From the NCBI GenBank assembly GCA_963930955.1, contig OZ006967.1, positions 124,001 through 188,000 on the forward strand: DNA of 64,000 nt, in the 5' to 3' direction. Of the stretch, positions 8,231 to 15,410 are shown in pieces. Within the stretch, counting starts at the first letter, position 1; every line of letters starts with the position of its first letter. This DNA comes from Scatomonas sp963930955 (lineage in GTDB: Bacteria; Bacillota; Clostridia; Lachnospirales; Lachnospiraceae). Under the pieces are notes generated by a model. It did no database searches. It was not told the origin of the DNA and was given only the letters and a program-made list of their open reading frames with translations. A program made the position numbers and the translations under genes.

Positions 8231-9099
8231 GGGCTCTCCTGGGTGTTCTCCCATCTGCCGGAAGCCCCGCAGGGCAGGATCAGGCCGGTGGATGCCACCG
8301 GCAGGCCGATCTCCGCTGCCTCTGTGCGGCCGCCCCGGTGCTTCAGGGCTGTGGCGATCATGTAGGTCAGCACCGCCGGAGCCAGCCCTGTAGTGTAGGA
8401 ATTCACCAGGAAAAACAGGGGATCCCGGCTCAGCAGCTTTTCGCACTGGCAGATCAGGGGATATACCGCGTCCTCGATCTTCCAGATCTCTCCTTTGGGC
8501 CCCCGGCCGTAGGAGGGGGGATCCATGATGATGCCCTCGTAGTGATTGCCCCGGCGGATCTCCCGCTCCACGAATTTCATGCAGTCGTCCACCAGCCAGC
8601 GGATTGGCTTATCCTGAAGGCCGGAAGAAGCAGCGTTCTCCCTGGCCCAGGTGACCATCCCCTTGGAGGCGTCCACATGGGTGACCTGGGCTCCTGCTAC
8701 CGCCGCCGCCAGAGTCGCTCCTCCGGTATAGGCAAACAGATTCAGCACCTTCACCGGCCGCCCGGCCCGGCGGATCTTTTCTCCGAACCAATCCCAGTTT
8801 ACCGCCTGCTCCGGAAACAGCCCTGTGTGCTTGAAGCTGAAGGGCTTCAGATTAAAGGTCAGCTCCCGGTATCGGATCTGCCATTGCTCCGGCAGACCGA
8901 AGAACTCCCACTGGCCGCCGCCCCGGCTGCTCCTGTGATAGTGGCCGCTGCAGTTTTTCCAGCCGGGCGCCTTCCGCTCTGTATCCCAGATCACCTGGGG
9001 ATCCGGCCGGATCAGGGTGTAGTTTCCCCACCGCTCCAGCTTCTCTCCCCGGGAGGTGTCCAGGACCTCATAATCTTTCCATTTATCCGCGATCCACAT
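8227..9099 (-). CDS. Class I SAM-dependent methyltransferase, RlmI/RlmK-like
   Basis: The start is placed at 9099 (MWIADKWKDYEVLDTS), preceded by GGGGAG; a longer frame to 9183 runs into the upstream gene. The 290-residue protein has the SAM-binding loop KVLNLFAYTGGATLAAAVAGA, an acidic ribose-binding HVDASKGMVTWARENA, and the IIMDPPSYGRGPKGEIW motif. These features match the C-terminal catalytic half of the 23S rRNA cytosine-5 methyltransferase RlmI group. The N-terminal PUA domain of RlmI is not obvious, so the exact RNA target is open. It is the distal member of the aspS-led gene string. Confidence 0.82.
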   Translation of the reverse strand: MWIADKWKDYEVLDTSRGEKLERWGNYTLIRPDPQVIWDTERKAPGWKNCSGHYHRSSRGGGQWEFFGLPEQWQIRYRELTFNLKPFSFKHTGLFPEQAVNWDWFGEKIRRAGRPVKVLNLFAYTGGATLAAAVAGAQVTHVDASKGMVTWARENAASSGLQDKPIRWLVDDCMKFVEREIRRGNHYEGIIMDPPSYGRGPKGEIWKIEDAVYPLICQCEKLLSRDPLFFLVNSYTTGLAPAVLTYMIATALKHRGGRTEAAEIGLPVASTGLILPCGASGRWENTQESP

Positions 9100-9116
9100 A
9101 GTTGACTCCCCGGAAC

Positions 9117-9623
9117 TTACCTGGCGTAGGCCTTGACGATCTCGGCAATGTACATGGTATGGTAATCCTTTTCCGGATACCATTTTTCAATCTCTTCCCC
9201 GGCCAGAAAACACTCCGGCTTCATCTCCTGGGCGTACAGCTTCCGGCACACCAGCACCAGCTCCGCCTCCCGGAAGGTGGGGGCTCCCTCTACCTCTGTC
9301 ACATGCAGGTCCGTCTTCCCGATCTTATCCGGCTCTTCTCTGCCGGACACCTTTCCCAGGTATCCCATGGCCTGCTTTTCTCTTCCGCCGAAAAAGCTTA
9401 AGGTAAAGGTATCGCTGCCGTCCACGAACTCCTTGGTATACCGCTGGGGCCGGAGATAGGCGGTGGCCACGGTCTTGCCCCACATGATCCCGACGCCGCC
9501 CCAGGAGGCGGTCATGGTATTGATCTTCCCGTCTTTTTCCGCGGTGACCAGCATCCAGTCATCCCCGATCATCTTCCAGGGATTTCCCGGATAACTCTTA
9601 ATATCAATTTCCCGAAAACTCAT
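9117..9623 (-). CDS. Flavin reductase-like domain protein
   Basis: The 168-residue protein matches the FMN-binding split-barrel flavin reductase family: WMLVTAEKDGKINTMTASWGGVGIMWGKTVATAYLRPQRY, followed by FTLSFFGG and HTMYIAEIV. Family members bind FMN and either reduce free flavin or act on unknown substrates. It sits between a YkgJ-type protein and the methyltransferase with short gaps. The specific role is unknown. Confidence 0.85.
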   Translation of the reverse strand: MSFREIDIKSYPGNPWKMIGDDWMLVTAEKDGKINTMTASWGGVGIMWGKTVATAYLRPQRYTKEFVDGSDTFTLSFFGGREKQAMGYLGKVSGREEPDKIGKTDLHVTEVEGAPTFREAELVLVCRKLYAQEMKPECFLAGEEIEKWYPEKDYHTMYIAEIVKAYAR

Positions 9624-9626
9624 CCT

Positions 9627-10307
9627 TTACTCCTTTCCGCCTGGGCATACGCCGCAGACACCCTGGGCTGCCTCCAGCCTTTCCCGGAACTGCTGATAAA
9701 AGTCCCGCTCCCGGCTGAAGGGAGTCTGATAAAATTGTTTCAATATATATACGTTCACGGCTTTCTGCCTGGCCGCTCCCGCCTCCGTTCCGAAAGTCTC
9801 CTTAAGATCCTTCAGGAAGAAGTGCCACTCCCGGACAAACTCCTGGTTTTTCGCAAGATCCGGGGTATCGATCCATTTTTTTACCTTGATCTTGCTGCGG
9901 CTGGCGGGACACTCGTGGATCTGCAGAAAATACCGGAAATCCCGGTTTTCATAGAATCTTCCCAGCGGAAAGATCCGGCAGATCCCCGGCCGGAAGCTGT
10001 GAATGGAGCAGCGCCCCTGGTCGTTCAGGAACACACAGCAGTTTCTTTTCTCATCCATTTTCAGGTTGGGCAGGATCACTCCGTCTACCACATGCAGTTC
10101 CAGGCAACGCTCCAGCAGCTCCTCAAAGGAAGCTCCCAGGCCCTCCGACAGCCGGAACACATCCAGAGGATCCAGCAGAATGGAACTGCCCATGTCTCGG
10201 CAGCACCGGGAACAGCCCCGGCAGTCCCGGCAGTCCGCCTTTACCAGATCATTGAGGCCGTACAGGCGGCCGTCAGAGATCTCCTCCATACTTACATCCC
10301 GTTCCAT
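9627..10307 (-). CDS. YkgJ-family cysteine cluster protein
   Basis: A 226-residue cytoplasmic protein with the CxxCxxCCRDMG cluster near residue 20 (ADCRDCRGCSRCCRDMGSSILLDPLDVFRLSEG) and further conserved Cys in RNCCVFLNDQGRCSIHSFRPGICRIFPLG. This is the zinc or iron chelating YkgJ fold (Pfam CxxCxxCC). No enzyme activity is established for the family. The start follows GAGGTG. It is co-directional with aspS and its small membrane neighbour. Confidence 0.85.
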   Translation of the reverse strand: MERDVSMEEISDGRLYGLNDLVKADCRDCRGCSRCCRDMGSSILLDPLDVFRLSEGLGASFEELLERCLELHVVDGVILPNLKMDEKRNCCVFLNDQGRCSIHSFRPGICRIFPLGRFYENRDFRYFLQIHECPASRSKIKVKKWIDTPDLAKNQEFVREWHFFLKDLKETFGTEAGAARQKAVNVYILKQFYQTPFSRERDFYQQFRERLEAAQGVCGVCPGGKE

Positions 10308-10315
10308 CTTTCACC

Positions 10316-10663
10316 TCAGCCGAATTTTTTCTTCAGAGCCCGCTCCACCGGGATCATGGCCAGCACCATCACCAGCACCTGTCCCCCCAGAAGAGTTAGG
10401 GAAATCTTCGTAAATCCCGGATCCGTTCCAAAGAGCAGGGCCAGGATCAAGGCCGCCGCTCCCAGCGGAAGAGCCGTCCAGGTCCAGATCCGCCCCATGC
10501 GAACCTGGGCGAAGACGTAGGCCTCCCTGCTTTTCAGGGCCCGCCGGGTCCGGTAGCCGTACCACTTGTCCACTTTATGGGAAGGAGCTTTCCACATAGC
10601 CAGGCCGAAAAGCAGCATCAGCGCCGGTATGAGAAAATCCACCAGGATCATGACCATGTTCAT
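10316..10663 (-). CDS. SdpI-family small membrane protein
   Basis: The 115-residue protein has an N-terminal membrane segment (MVMILVDFLIPALMLLFGLAMW), the family hallmark YGYRTRRALKSREAYVFAQ, and two more hydrophobic segments, one before and one after the DPGFTKIS loop. SdpI of Bacillus subtilis gives immunity to the toxin SdpC and signals through SdpR. Most homologues lack that context and have no known role. Its ATG begins one base after the aspS stop, so translation is probably coupled to aspS. Confidence 0.75.
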   Translation of the reverse strand: MNMVMILVDFLIPALMLLFGLAMWKAPSHKVDKWYGYRTRRALKSREAYVFAQVRMGRIWTWTALPLGAAALILALLFGTDPGFTKISLTLLGGQVLVMVLAMIPVERALKKKFG

Positions 10664-10664
10664 C

Positions 10665-12416
10665 TTACTGTCTCACTTTGATATGGGCTTCCCGCAGCTG
10701 TGTCTCGGAAACTTCTCCCGGGGCCCCGCACATAAGATCCTGGGCGTTGCCGTTCATGGGGAAGGGGATTACCTCCCGGATGTTCTCCTCGTTCCGCAGC
10801 AGCATGATCATCCGGTCGATGCCGGGGGCCATGCCCGCGTGGGGCGGAGCGCCGAACTGGAAAGCCTGATACAGGGCTCCGAACTTCTTCTGCAGATCTT
10901 CCTCGGTGTAGCCGGCGATCTCAAAGGCCTTGACCATAATGTCCAAATCATGGTTCCGGACCGCTCCGGAGGACAGCTCCACTCCGTTGCAGACAATGTC
11001 GTACTGATAAGCCAGCACTTCCAGAGGATCCTTGGTATTCAGGGCCTCCAGACCTCCCTGGGGCATGGAGAAGGGATTGTGGGTAAAGATGATCTTCTTC
11101 TCCTCTTTGTCGTACTCATACATGGGGAAGTCATTGACAAAGCAGAACCGGTACGCGTTCTTCTCGCAGAGATCCAGCCGCTCTCCCAGCTCCGTGCGGA
11201 TCTGGCCCGCGTACAGGGAGGCTCTCTCCTCATTGTCCGCGATAAAGAAAATGGTGTCTCCCGGCTCCAGCCCCGCGATCTGGGCAATCTCGCCCTTCCG
11301 CTCCGCCGGAATGAACTTGTCAATGGGTCCCTTGTAGCTCATATCTTCCTTTACTTCCAGATAGCCCAGTCCCCCCATGCCGATGGAGGTGGCAAACTTC
11401 AGCAGCTTCTCATGGAAGCCCTTGGACATATCCGCGTGCACCTTGATGGCCCGCACAGTCTTGTTGTGGAAGGGCTTGAAGGTACAGTTCTGGAAGAACT
11501 CCGTTACATCCACGATCCGCAGGGGATTCCGCAGATCCGGCTTGTCGGTGCCGAACTCCAGCATCGCCTGCTTATAGCTGATCACCGGGTAGGGCGCTTC
11601 CGTCACCTGATATCCTTCCGGAGCAAACTTCCGGAAGGCTGCGGTCAGCACTTCCTCTCCGGCCCGGAATACATCCTCCTGGGTGGCGAAGCTCATCTCA
11701 AAATCCAGCTGGTAAAACTCTCCCGGGGACCGGTCCGCTCTGGCGTCCTCGTCCCGGAAACAGGGAGCGATCTGGAAATATTTATCAAAGCCCGACACCA
11801 TCAGCAGCTGCTTGTACTGCTGGGGCGCCTGGGGCAGGGCGTAAAATTTCCCTTTAAACTTCCGGGAGGGAACAATGTAGTCCCTGGCTCCCTCCGGGGA
11901 AGAGGCGCAGAGAATGGGGGTCTGGATCTCCAGGAAGCCCATTTCCGTCATCTTCTGGCGCAGGAAGGAGATCACCTGGGAGCGGAAGATCATGTTATCT
12001 TTCACCTTCCGGTTCCGCAGATCCAGGTAACGGTATTTCAGGCGCACATCCTCCCGGGTCTCTTTGGAGGTCATGATCTCAAAGGGCAGCTGGCGTCTTA
12101 CCTTGCCAAGGACCGCTACCTTGTGGGCCTCCAGCTCGATGGTACCCGTAGGGATCTTATCATTGTAGGTTTCTTCGTCCCGGTGCTGCACCGGACCTTC
12201 CACGGAAATACAGTCCTCCTTGCTGAGGCCCTCCAAAAGGCTGGTGTCCCGCATGACCACCTGCATGACCCCGTACATATCCCGCAGGTCAATAAAGGAT
12301 ACTCCGCCGTGGTCCCGGATATTCTCGATCCAGCCCGCCAGTTTCAGGTTCTGTCCCACATCCGCCTCGCTCACCTGGTTGAGAGTACGGCTGCGGTAGA
12401 TGTTTGATGTGTCCAT
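10665..12416 (-). CDS. aspS: Aspartate--tRNA ligase
   Basis: The 583-residue class II synthetase is of bacterial length. An N-terminal OB-fold anticodon-binding domain (residues about 15-110) is followed by motif 2 (CFRDEDARADRSPGEFYQLDFEMSF), the bacterial GAD insertion, and motif 3 (HAGMAPGIDRMIMLL) near the C-terminus. It charges tRNA-Asp; whether it also mischarges tRNA-Asn cannot be told by eye. Expression is controlled by a T-box leader from 13160 to 12881. An unusual 500-base leader with a tandem repeat array separates the T-box from the start codon. Confidence 0.95.
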   Translation of the reverse strand: MDTSNIYRSRTLNQVSEADVGQNLKLAGWIENIRDHGGVSFIDLRDMYGVMQVVMRDTSLLEGLSKEDCISVEGPVQHRDEETYNDKIPTGTIELEAHKVAVLGKVRRQLPFEIMTSKETREDVRLKYRYLDLRNRKVKDNMIFRSQVISFLRQKMTEMGFLEIQTPILCASSPEGARDYIVPSRKFKGKFYALPQAPQQYKQLLMVSGFDKYFQIAPCFRDEDARADRSPGEFYQLDFEMSFATQEDVFRAGEEVLTAAFRKFAPEGYQVTEAPYPVISYKQAMLEFGTDKPDLRNPLRIVDVTEFFQNCTFKPFHNKTVRAIKVHADMSKGFHEKLLKFATSIGMGGLGYLEVKEDMSYKGPIDKFIPAERKGEIAQIAGLEPGDTIFFIADNEERASLYAGQIRTELGERLDLCEKNAYRFCFVNDFPMYEYDKEEKKIIFTHNPFSMPQGGLEALNTKDPLEVLAYQYDIVCNGVELSSGAVRNHDLDIMVKAFEIAGYTEEDLQKKFGALYQAFQFGAPPHAGMAPGIDRMIMLLRNEENIREVIPFPMNGNAQDLMCGAPGEVSETQLREAHIKVRQ

Positions 12417-12473
12417 AATCTCCTCCTTGCAATTTCACTCTTCTAAGACGATTCCTTTTAGGGCGGTACAAGT

Positions 12474-12788
12474 GCGCCGCCCTCCCCGGGCAGTTCGCAT
12501 CCGCTTCGCTCCTGCTCACTCGCGGCTGTCGCTCTTCGCGCCGCCCTCCCCGGGCAGTTCGCATCCGCTTCGCTCCTGCTCACTCGCGGCTGTCGCTCTT
12601 CGCGCCGCCCTCCCCGGGCAGTTCGCATCCGCTTCGCTCCTGCTCACTCGCGGCTGTCGCTCTTCGCGCCGCCCTCCCCGGGCAGTTCGCATCCGCTTCG
12701 CTCCTGCTCACTCGCGGCTGTCGCTCTTCGCGCCGCCCTCCCCGGGCAGTTCGCATCCGCTTCGCTCCTGCTCACTCGCGGCTGTCGC
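12474..12788. repeat. Five-copy 64-bp perfect tandem repeat in the aspS leader
   Basis: Identical 64-bp units recur with the CCTCCCCGGG landmark at 12481, 12545, 12609, 12673 and 12737; the last copy stops at 12788. The unit is very GC-rich and contains CGCTTCG/CGAAG-type self-complementary segments. It lies inside the transcribed leader, after the T-box terminator and about 60 bases before the aspS start. The period is not divisible by three, so the open frames through it are accidental. Confidence 0.95.
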
Positions 12789-12795
12789 CGCATGT

Positions 12796-12856
12796 CAAGA
12801 TACCAACAGTCACGGCTTGTTATGCAGGCATAACCGCCGCGTCTGCCGGTATCTTG
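12796..12856. repeat. Nested inverted repeats between the repeat array and the T-box terminator
   Basis: CAAGATACC (12796-12804) pairs with GGTATCTTG (12848-12856), and inside it GTTATGC pairs with GCATAAC across two bases. No T-run is present. It would form a long stable stem in the aspS mRNA leader. Confidence 0.6.
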
Positions 12857-12880
12857 CCGCCCGGCTCGTAGTTTACGCGC

Positions 12881-13160
12881 AAAATAAGCTGCCCGCCCTA
12901 AACGTTTTGTTCAGGACGAACAGCTTGTATGTCCGCGGTACCACCTGATTTACTGATTTCAGTCTCTCTGCGGCTTCTCTATGAAAGCCCCGCCGCTTAT
13001 CGCGCGGCTCACGGCGCACCTACTGGCTGTCCCGTAAAGAAACAGTGTTCAGATTGCGGCTGCTGAAGTGTTATTCACACGGACTCATTCTGCGGGGCTC
13101 CCACCGTTCCCCGCTCTCTGGGAGCGATCTTCCGGGCTACTTCTCTTCGTCATCGCCATC
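12881..13160 (-). promoter_or_regulatory. T-box riboswitch leader of aspS
   Basis: Read on the minus strand, the leader starts with the stem I signature GAAGAGAAGTAG near 13146, then AGAGAG and GGTGGGAG segments. It ends with the conserved T-box GGTGGTACCGCGG (12933-12945). The 3' half of the antiterminator (TTCGTCC, 12914-12920) is shared with a terminator whose arms are 12914-12926 and 12886-12898, followed by ATTTT. Uncharged tRNA should stabilise the antiterminator and permit aspS transcription. No GAC or GAU codon was found where the specifier should be; AAC at 13070-13072 is a candidate. Confidence 0.88.
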
Positions 13161-13166
13161 GCAGAG

Positions 13167-13196
13167 ATTATATAATAGGTTTTTGCAATTTGTCAA
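13167..13196 (-). promoter_or_regulatory. Promoter of the aspS T-box transcript
   Basis: TTGACA (13191-13196) and TATAAT (13167-13172) on the minus strand are both perfect consensus hexamers with an 18-bp spacer. Confidence 0.85.
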
Positions 13197-13278
13197 CGGT
13201 TTTCTTGCATTTTCCCGTATTCCGCCTTCTCCGGCCGAGGTTTTTTCTGATCCCGGTCAGATCCTGTTGGCTATGCGC

Positions 13279-13306
13279 TTGTTTTTTTCTTTTTTTAGGT
13301 TATACT
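13279..13306 (+). promoter_or_regulatory. Probable promoter for the small zinc-ribbon gene
   Basis: TATACT (13301-13306) is preceded at 16 bp by the weak -35 TTGTTT (13279-13284), about 45 bp upstream of the start codon. Confidence 0.45.
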
Positions 13307-13349
13307 AAACGTATACAGACGAAAACTGTTTTTCAAGGAGGTGCAAACA

Positions 13350-13544
13350 ATGGCTGTATTAGATGGATGCGAAGCAAAATTTAAGACACCGGTGCCGGAG
13401 GATCGGATCTGCCCGCAGTGCGGCGAAGAGGTGGAAGTGTTTACCGTCAAAGGCCGTATTGTAGAAGACGCCGTCTGCCAGTGCGGCTATGTATTTAAGG
13501 CCCAGACTCCTGACTCTCCTATGGTGGAAAAGAAAGAAGACTGA
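13350..13544 (+). CDS. Small zinc-ribbon-like protein, function unknown
   Basis: The ATG at 13350 is chosen over the in-frame GTG at 13341 because AAGGAGG (13335-13341) overlaps that GTG and is spaced 8 bases from the ATG. The 64-residue product carries CPQCG and, about 23 residues later, CQCG, spaced like a rubredoxin or zinc-ribbon knuckle pair. The C-terminus is charged (VEKKED). It has its own promoter and a strong terminator, so it is a monocistronic small gene. Nothing about its partner or role can be read from the sequence. Confidence 0.7.
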   Translation: MAVLDGCEAKFKTPVPEDRICPQCGEEVEVFTVKGRIVEDAVCQCGYVFKAQTPDSPMVEKKED

Positions 13545-13560
13545 AACGTCTCTTAAAAGT

Positions 13561-13598
13561 CTGCCTGCAGGGCAAAGCTCCTGCAGGCAGGTCTTTTT
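13561..13598 (+). terminator. Intrinsic terminator of the zinc-ribbon gene
   Basis: A perfect 11-bp stem CTGCCTGCAGG / CCTGCAGGCAG (13561-13571 and 13580-13590) with an 8-base loop is followed by TTTTT at 13594-13598. Confidence 0.9.
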
Positions 13599-13630
13599 AT
13601 GCACTTTCAAAGGAGTCCGAACTCTCCTCG

Positions 13631-13948
13631 TAGTTCCCTGGATTCCTCTACCGTATTTCCAAAGAAATCCCTGATTCTTACTGTAGTTCCCTGACTTCCT
13701 CTACCGTATGTTCAAAGAAATCCCTGTTTCCTACTGTAGTTCCCTGGTTTCCTCTACCGTAATTTCAAAGAATCCCCTGATTCTTACCGTAGCCCCCTGA
13801 CTTCCTCTACCGTATTTTCGAAGAAATCATTGATTCTTACTGTAGTTCGCCGACTTCCTCTACCGTATTTTCAGAGAAACCTCTGATTCTTACTGTAGTT
13901 CCCTGGATTTCTCTACTGTATTTTCGAAGAAATCCCTGTTTCTTACCG
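13631..13948. repeat. Six-copy imperfect 53-bp tandem repeat
   Basis: Units begin at 13631, 13684, 13737, 13790, 13843 and 13896, each starting TAGTTCCCTG or a close variant. The period is exactly 53 bp each time although the bases vary by a few changes per unit. Most units carry two TACNGTA motifs, about 23 and 30 bp apart. The array fills the space between the zinc-ribbon gene and the tuf terminator. It lacks unique spacers and cas genes, so it is not a CRISPR. Confidence 0.92.
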
Positions 13949-13997
13949 TAGCTGCCGCAACAGCCTGCCTGGAGGCCCCGGCTCTTTCTTTTACAGA

Positions 13998-14055
13998 TAA
14001 AATGGGAGCCGCTGCCCCACAGATGATTTCTCATCTCTGGAGCAGCGGCTCCTCT
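13998..14055 (-). terminator. Terminator of tuf (long hairpin)
   Basis: Read on the minus strand, AGGAGCCGCTGCTCC and the matching GGGGCAGCGGCTCCC enclose AGAGATGAG...CATCTGTG, followed by ATTTTAT. It belongs to a family of four related hairpins in this window (also at 39790, 54112 and 59444). Confidence 0.85.
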
Positions 14056-14082
14056 TTTTATATCCTGTCGATGGGATATGAA

Positions 14083-15276
14083 TTACTCAATGATGGTGGC
14101 AACACGGCCGGATCCTACAGTACGTCCGCCCTCACGGATAGCGAAGGTAAGACCCTGCTCCATAGCGATGGGATGGATCAGCTCGATGGTCATCTCTACG
14201 TTGTCGCCAGGCATGCACATCTCAGTGCCTTCGGGCAGAGCGATCACGCCGGTAACGTCCGTTGTACGGAAGTAGAACTGCGGTCTGTAGTTGTTGAAGA
14301 ACGGAGTATGACGGCCGCCCTCGTCCTTGGTCAGAACGTATACCTGAGCGGTAAATTTCTTGTGGCAGGTAACGCTGCCCGGTTTTGCCAGAACCTGTCC
14401 TCTTTCGATCTCGGTTCTCTGAACACCACGAAGCAGAGCGCCGATGTTATCACCAGCCTGAGCCTCATCCAGCAGCTTACGGAACATCTCAATACCGGTA
14501 ACAACGGTCTTTCTGGTCTCCTCTTTGATACCAACGATCTCAACTTCCTCGTTCAGATGCAGAACACCACGCTCTACTCTACCGGTAGCAACGGTACCAC
14601 GGCCGGTGATGGTGAATACATCCTCTACAGGCATCAGGAAGGGTTTGTCGGTGTCACGCTGGGGATCCGGAATGTATGCGTCTACAGCATCCATCAGCTC
14701 CAGGATCTTGTCGCCCCAGGGTCCCATGGGATCTTCCAGAGCCTTCAGAGCAGAACCCTGAATGATGGGGGTGTCGTCTCCCGGGAACTCGTACTCGTTC
14801 AGCAGCTCACGGATCTCCATGTCTACCAGCTCCAGCAGCTCCTCATCGTCTACCATGTCACATTTGTTCATGAATACAACGATGTAGGGAACGCCTACCT
14901 GACGGGACAGAAGGATGTGCTCCTTGGTCTGAGCCATAACACCATCGGTAGCGGCAACAACCAGGATAGCGCCGTCCATCTGAGCAGCACCGGTGATCAT
15001 GTTCTTAACGTAGTCGGCATGTCCGGGGCAGTCTACGTGTGCGTAATGTCTCTTCTCGGTCTCATACTCTACGTGAGCGGTAGAGATGGTGATTCCACGC
15101 TCTCTCTCTTCGGGAGCCTTATCGATGTTATCGAAAGCAACTTCCTGGCCCAGACCCAGTCTTGCATGCAGAGTCTTGGTGATTGCAGCGGTCAGAGTGG
15201 TTTTACCATGGTCTACGTGGCCGATGGTACCAATGTTACAATGGGGTTTTGTTCTCTCAAACTTAGCTTTTGCCAT
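14083..15276 (-). CDS. tuf: Elongation factor Tu
   Basis: The 397-residue GTPase delivers aminoacyl-tRNA to the ribosome. G-box motifs are clear: GHVDHGKTT near residue 19, DCPGHADY near 81, NKCD near 136 and GSALKAL near 174. Domains II and III follow with the normal C-terminus (TVGSGRVATIIE). It is the last gene of the str operon and also has its own promoter in the 134-bp gap after fusA. GGAGG precedes the ATG. Confidence 0.98.
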   Translation of the reverse strand: MAKAKFERTKPHCNIGTIGHVDHGKTTLTAAITKTLHARLGLGQEVAFDNIDKAPEERERGITISTAHVEYETEKRHYAHVDCPGHADYVKNMITGAAQMDGAILVVAATDGVMAQTKEHILLSRQVGVPYIVVFMNKCDMVDDEELLELVDMEIRELLNEYEFPGDDTPIIQGSALKALEDPMGPWGDKILELMDAVDAYIPDPQRDTDKPFLMPVEDVFTITGRGTVATGRVERGVLHLNEEVEIVGIKEETRKTVVTGIEMFRKLLDEAQAGDNIGALLRGVQRTEIERGQVLAKPGSVTCHKKFTAQVYVLTKDEGGRHTPFFNNYRPQFYFRTTDVTGVIALPEGTEMCMPGDNVEMTIELIHPIAMEQGLTFAIREGGRTVGSGRVATIIE

Positions 15277-15358
15277 TTTTAAAAGTCCTCCTTACAAATC
15301 TCAGGCCCTTTGGGCACTTTTTGATTTTCCTTTTTTACTCAAAAATCTGCTAAACTAG

Positions 15359-15387
15359 ATTATATTGCATTTCTCCCGCGTTTGCAA
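15359..15387 (-). promoter_or_regulatory. Internal promoter for tuf
   Basis: TTGCAA (15382-15387) and TATAAT (15359-15364) on the minus strand are spaced 17 bp, just after the fusA stop. This would allow extra tuf transcription independent of the str operon promoter. Confidence 0.65.
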
Positions 15388-15410
15388 GGGAAATATAAAC
15401 GAATTATTAC

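Noticed and set aside
12400..12948. Open frame of 182 codons through the aspS leader repeats
   Set aside because: It translates a 64-bp repeat (not a multiple of three) in all three frames, lacks a ribosome site and runs antisense to the T-box.
13631..13948. 53-bp repeats as a CRISPR array
   Set aside because: Units are continuous without unique spacers of regular length, and no cas genes are nearby.
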